NCBI GenBank assembly: GCA_009785705.1
Contig: WQVS01000063.1
Location: 1 to 8,427, forward strand
DNA: 8,427 nt
Direction: 5' to 3'
Source of the DNA: Coriobacteriia bacterium
GTDB lineage: Bacteria > Actinomycetota > Coriobacteriia > WRKU01 > WQUG01
Part shown: positions 6,248-8,427 of the stretch, piece after piece
Position numbering within the stretch: the stretch's first letter is position 1
Layout of the letters: each line of letters starts with the position of its first letter
Position numbers and translations under genes: made by a program
The notes under the pieces: generated by a model
Seen by the model: the letters and a program-made list of their open reading frames with translations, nothing else
Databases searched by the model: none
Told to the model about the DNA's origin: nothing

Positions 6248-7033
6248 ATGGATTTAGCTAAATATATTGACCATACTAATCTGGCACTTAATGCAAAAGA
6301 GAGCGATATTCGACTGCTTTGTGCTGAAGCTGTTGAATATGGATTTGCTGCTGTTTGCGTGAGTCCTCTTTGGGTTAAGTTGGCTGCTGATTTGCTGCGA
6401 GACAGTGAAGTTAAAGTTTGTACGGTGATTGGCTTTCCTACAGGTGCCCATGCTGCTAGCGTTAAGCTGGCAGAAGCTGAGTTGGCGCTGGCCAATGGTG
6501 CACAAGAACTGGATACCGTCATTAATGTTGCAGCTTTGCAGGCTAATGATATTGAATTATTACGTGATGATATTGCCCCACTAGCTGACACTGCACATGC
6601 AGCAGGGGCTATTCTAAAGGTCATCTTAGAGACAGCACTGTTAAGCGATGAAGAAATCGTTCGTGCCTGCCAGCTCTGCTGGGAATTTGGTGCAGACTTC
6701 GTTAAAACTTCAACAGGAATGCTGCTGCCCGGCATGACCGAAGACGGCAAGACAGGCGCAAGCATTCATGCAGTTACTCTAATGCATAACCATAGACGTG
6801 GCGCATCGAGTACTGGGGAGCACAAGCGTAGTGAGCGAGCATCGCTTGCGAATGCTCTGGCGAGCGAAGTGCAGGGTAGCCGAAGGCAGCCTATGGGCGT
6901 AAAGGCGTCAGGTGGAGTTCGCGACTACAAGACAGCTGTAGCCATGATTGACGCAGGGGCTACCAGAATTGGAACGTCCTCAGGTGTCGCTATTTGCACA
7001 CACCAAGTGCCCGACTCCCCCGCTGTCTACTAG
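6248..7033 (+). CDS. deoC: Deoxyribose-phosphate aldolase with an internal insertion
   Basis: This cytoplasmic class I aldolase cleaves 2-deoxy-D-ribose 5-phosphate to acetaldehyde and glyceraldehyde 3-phosphate, the last step in using imported deoxynucleosides. The TIM-barrel motifs are present: YIDHTNL (6-12), GFAAVCVSP (32-40), VIGFPTGA (60-67), LDTVINV (88-94, D89), FVKTSTG (151-157, Schiff-base K153), MGVKASGG (216-223, proton-relay K219) and GATRIGTSSG (237-246). The chain ends in Tyr261; E. coli DeoC also ends in a catalytically important Tyr. At 261 residues it is longer than the roughly 220 usual for this shorter subtype. Two stretches are extended: residues 158-172 (about 8 extra) and, mainly, about 29 extra residues near 184-212, Arg/Ser/Ala-rich and encoded by palindromic DNA. 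All visible catalytic residues remain and the frame is open, so the enzyme is probably active. Start ATG has AGGAG at 6233-6237, ten bases upstream. Confidence 0.95.
   Translation: MDLAKYIDHTNLALNAKESDIRLLCAEAVEYGFAAVCVSPLWVKLAADLLRDSEVKVCTVIGFPTGAHAASVKLAEAELALANGAQELDTVINVAALQANDIELLRDDIAPLADTAHAAGAILKVILETALLSDEEIVRACQLCWEFGADFVKTSTGMLLPGMTEDGKTGASIHAVTLMHNHRRGASSTGEHKRSERASLANALASEVQGSRRQPMGVKASGGVRDYKTAVAMIDAGATRIGTSSGVAICTHQVPDSPAVY
6797..6883 (+). repeat. Putative palindromic element inserted in frame in deoC
   Basis: Removing these 87 bases (29 codons) leaves HNHR joined to RQP-MGVKASGG, the normal family spacing between the LM helix end and the KASGG strand. The segment contains a hairpin: GAGCAT (6837-6842) pairs with ATGCTC (6852-6857), inside which CG/CG pairs close a CTTG loop with one bulged A. 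A second, weaker stem-loop, GCC-GAA-GGC, lies at 6879-6887. CAAGCG (6823-6828) can also pair with CGCTTG (6843-6848). The encoded peptide is basic and low in complexity. This recalls in-frame palindromic elements known in other bacteria such as the Rickettsia RPE family, but no second copy is visible in the window, so a mobile or repeat origin is inferred. Confidence 0.45.
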
Positions 7034-7053
7034 ACATCAGAAGACTGTTTACA

Positions 7054-7809
7054 CTAAGGATTGAGCTCTCTTATTTGGCCATCCTCTACTGCCCAACTTA
7101 TGTGCAGAGCATCGATGGGTTCTTGGTCTGCTGCTCGCACGTTTAAGTCACCGTTTAAGGGAATTTCAGCGTCAACTACAATAAGTTCTGTCAGTTGTTC
7201 CAGGTTTACTGTGTCCAGACTTGAAGCTGATTCCAGCATGAGATTTACGCTTGCTGAAGCAATAACCTCCTCTTCTGCAGCTAGTGCGTCCAGACCATCA
7301 TCAGGCAACCATTCAAAATCTACGGGGAACCTAGTGTCTGATGTTCTTTCGTATAGCGCTACCTCTATCCTAAGATTGGCAATTTCTGCTGTGCCAAATT
7401 GCTGCTGGAATAGAGGCAGGAGCTTGTCGTGAATGTATTGTTCTGCTAGCCGTGCCTGAAAGTCATCGCGCATGTCTTCGATAGGCGCAGGATTACCATC
7501 TTCATCGTGCATCTCTAATGAAAAGTGAAGTTCTGGATTGCTTCTTGGGAAGGCAATCCCTTGGAAAAAGCGTGCGCCTGGATTTAGGCTGACGAGTTCA
7601 AAGTCTTCACCGTATTTTTCTTGCAGGTGGTCTAGAATTTCTTGCTGACTAGGATATCCGCGCATGTCCCAAAGGGCGCGGTCAATGACATTGCCTACGT
7701 CACCTTCTTCAACTGAACAGCCTAGCAAGCTGCCAGCCATGGCCAGGCAAAGTAAGCCCAGTACAAGAGTGAGAATAATTGGACGAATTGATGGACGATT
7801 CTTTTTCAT
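7054..7809 (-). CDS. Predicted lipoprotein of unknown function
   Basis: I do not recognise a named family for this 251-residue protein. It has a type II signal peptide: a basic N-terminus (MKKNRPSIR), a hydrophobic stretch 11-27, and lipobox LLGC with the lipidated Cys at 31. It should therefore be anchored to the outer face of the membrane. The mature part is acidic and has no further membrane segment. Residues about 54-75, including HLQEKYGEDFELVSL, resemble a YGEEFEVVS-type segment I associate with uncharacterised Gram-positive surface proteins; this is a weak impression. No catalytic or metal motif stands out. The start is backed by an AAGGAAAG ribosome site (read on the - strand from 7820 to 7813). 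It is convergent with deoC, whose stop lies only 20 bp away, and follows the dehydrogenase gene by 97 bp on the same strand. A real gene; role unknown. Confidence 0.85.
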   Translation of the reverse strand: MKKNRPSIRPIILTLVLGLLCLAMAGSLLGCSVEEGDVGNVIDRALWDMRGYPSQQEILDHLQEKYGEDFELVSLNPGARFFQGIAFPRSNPELHFSLEMHDEDGNPAPIEDMRDDFQARLAEQYIHDKLLPLFQQQFGTAEIANLRIEVALYERTSDTRFPVDFEWLPDDGLDALAAEEEVIASASVNLMLESASSLDTVNLEQLTELIVVDAEIPLNGDLNVRAADQEPIDALHISWAVEDGQIRELNP

Positions 7810-7907
7810 GTTCTTTCCTTTTCTGTTGTTGGTACGATTTCATACAGTACTTTTTGCTGCCTTCTGCAGATGCTGTCCCCATCATGCTTTCAGGCATACA
7901 ATCCGAG

Positions 7908-8427
7908 CTAAGTAAAGTCTAGCACTACCTTGAAGGCCTGTGAGCTAAAGGCCGCCTCAAAATCTGCCGGATTGAAGACTTCAATAGAGGGTATGTGTAT
8001 CATTTTGCGGTCAAGATAGCGCAGTGCAGGAGCAAAAGGTCCACAGCGGCTACCCCGAATAGTGATTTCACGCACTACTACTTCGCTCATGTTAATCTCG
8101 ACATTCGAAGCGTAGGTTGACTTCATGATGAGGAGCCCCCCTGACCTAGTTAGTTCTAGTGCTGTTGCTAGACCTGAAGGATGTCCTGTTGCATCTATAA
8201 CGACTTCGAATCCGTGGATGTCTGAAGCGTCAAGATGTGGCTTTTCTTCTGATGGGTCTGCCTCCGCCGCATTGTCATCGCTGAGCTGCTTAGCGGACTG
8301 CCTGATTAGTCGCGCTTCTGTTGCGAAGGGCTCGAAAAGTGCCAGCTTATCTTTGCAGAGACCGAAAACGGTCATAGGTGCACCCGTAAATGCTATGACC
8401 TGAGCAATCATGTAGGCAAGACGCCCG
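7908..8427 (-). CDS. MDR (zinc-type alcohol dehydrogenase-like) protein, C-terminal part
   Basis: Only the C-terminal part (about 173 codons) lies in the window; the gene enters from the right edge. The frame is open beyond the internal ATG at 8411, and the extra residues GRLAY before MIAQVIAFTG complete a Rossmann nucleotide-binding segment, so 8411 is not the start. Family features follow: FEVVIDATG (start of the second half of the Rossmann fold), GGLLIMKSTY, then SRCGPFAPALRYLD (about 8010-8051), a motif I recognise from a COG1063 subgroup of zinc-dependent dehydrogenases. The C-terminus KVVLDFT is typical. The zinc-binding catalytic domain is outside the window, so substrate and metal dependence cannot be judged. 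An acidic, Ser/Asp/Glu-rich stretch of roughly 25-30 residues before FEVVIDATG appears longer than in relatives. No terminator is clear in the 97 bp after the stop, so the downstream lipoprotein could share its transcript. Confidence 0.88.
   Translation of the reverse strand, partial: GRLAYMIAQVIAFTGAPMTVFGLCKDKLALFEPFATEARLIRQSAKQLSDDNAAEADPSEEKPHLDASDIHGFEVVIDATGHPSGLATALELTRSGGLLIMKSTYASNVEINMSEVVVREITIRGSRCGPFAPALRYLDRKMIHIPSIEVFNPADFEAAFSSQAFKVVLDFT

Noticed and set aside
6229..6765. 178-codon open frame on the - strand
   Set aside because: It lies antisense to deoC, has no ribosome site or recognisable domain, and its Ser/Ala-rich composition is typical of a shadow frame.
7061..7432. 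123-codon open frame on the + strand
   Set aside because: Antisense to the lipoprotein gene, no ribosome site, no domain; the - strand gene has both a ribosome site and a lipobox.
7865..7886. Hairpin in the gap after the dehydrogenase gene (GCA/TGC plus GATG/CATC)
   Set aside because: Seven pairs with a bulge and no T-run on the - strand; too weak to call a terminator.
8409..8411. ATG on the - strand at 8411 as the dehydrogenase start
   Set aside because: The frame stays open to the window edge and the upstream residues GRLAY complete the Rossmann motif, so the gene is simply cut by the window.

Overview
The window is an ordinary bacterial chromosomal segment of moderate GC (roughly mid-to-upper 40s % by eye). 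It is built around a complete nucleoside-type ABC importer followed by a deoxyribose-phosphate aldolase gene. Two lipoproteins with clean lipoboxes, strong purine-rich Shine-Dalgarno sites, a GTG start and short, tightly packed genes suggest a Gram-positive-type organism. Coriobacteria-like Actinomycetota or Bacillota are my best guesses; Chloroflexota cannot be excluded. There is no marker gene, so this is inference. I see no rRNA, tRNA, CRISPR array, insertion sequence, phage gene or origin.

Layout, left to right. On the + strand: a small metallo-beta-lactamase-fold hydrolase (23-685); a 100-bp leader with two RNA hairpins; a BMP/PnrA-family nucleoside-binding lipoprotein (786-1943); a strong intrinsic terminator (2049-2084); a double-domain ABC ATPase (2169-3722); two permeases joined by overlapping start/stop codons (3715-5097, 5094-6074); a 173-bp gap holding a perfect 12-bp inverted repeat 67 bp across (6133-6199); and deoC (6248-7033). 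On the - strand, convergent with deoC: a predicted lipoprotein of unknown function (7054-7809) and the C-terminal part of an MDR-superfamily dehydrogenase running off the right edge (7908-8427).

How the genes work together: the lipoprotein captures nucleosides outside the membrane, the two permeases form the channel, and the ATPase drives import. This is the same gene order as the Bacillus subtilis yufNOPQ/nupNOPQ guanosine importer. Nucleosides are then split by phosphorolysis (enzymes not in the window), and DeoC cleaves deoxyribose 5-phosphate to acetaldehyde and glyceraldehyde 3-phosphate. The terminator after the binding-protein gene, plus that gene's distinct codon bias, fits much higher production of the binding protein than of the membrane complex.

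I did not find a convincing new multi-gene system. The observations most worth following are an apparent in-frame insertion of about 87 nt in deoC with palindromic, repeat-like sequence, the 6133-6199 inverted repeat upstream of deoC, and a decayed ABC signature in the first nucleotide-binding domain.
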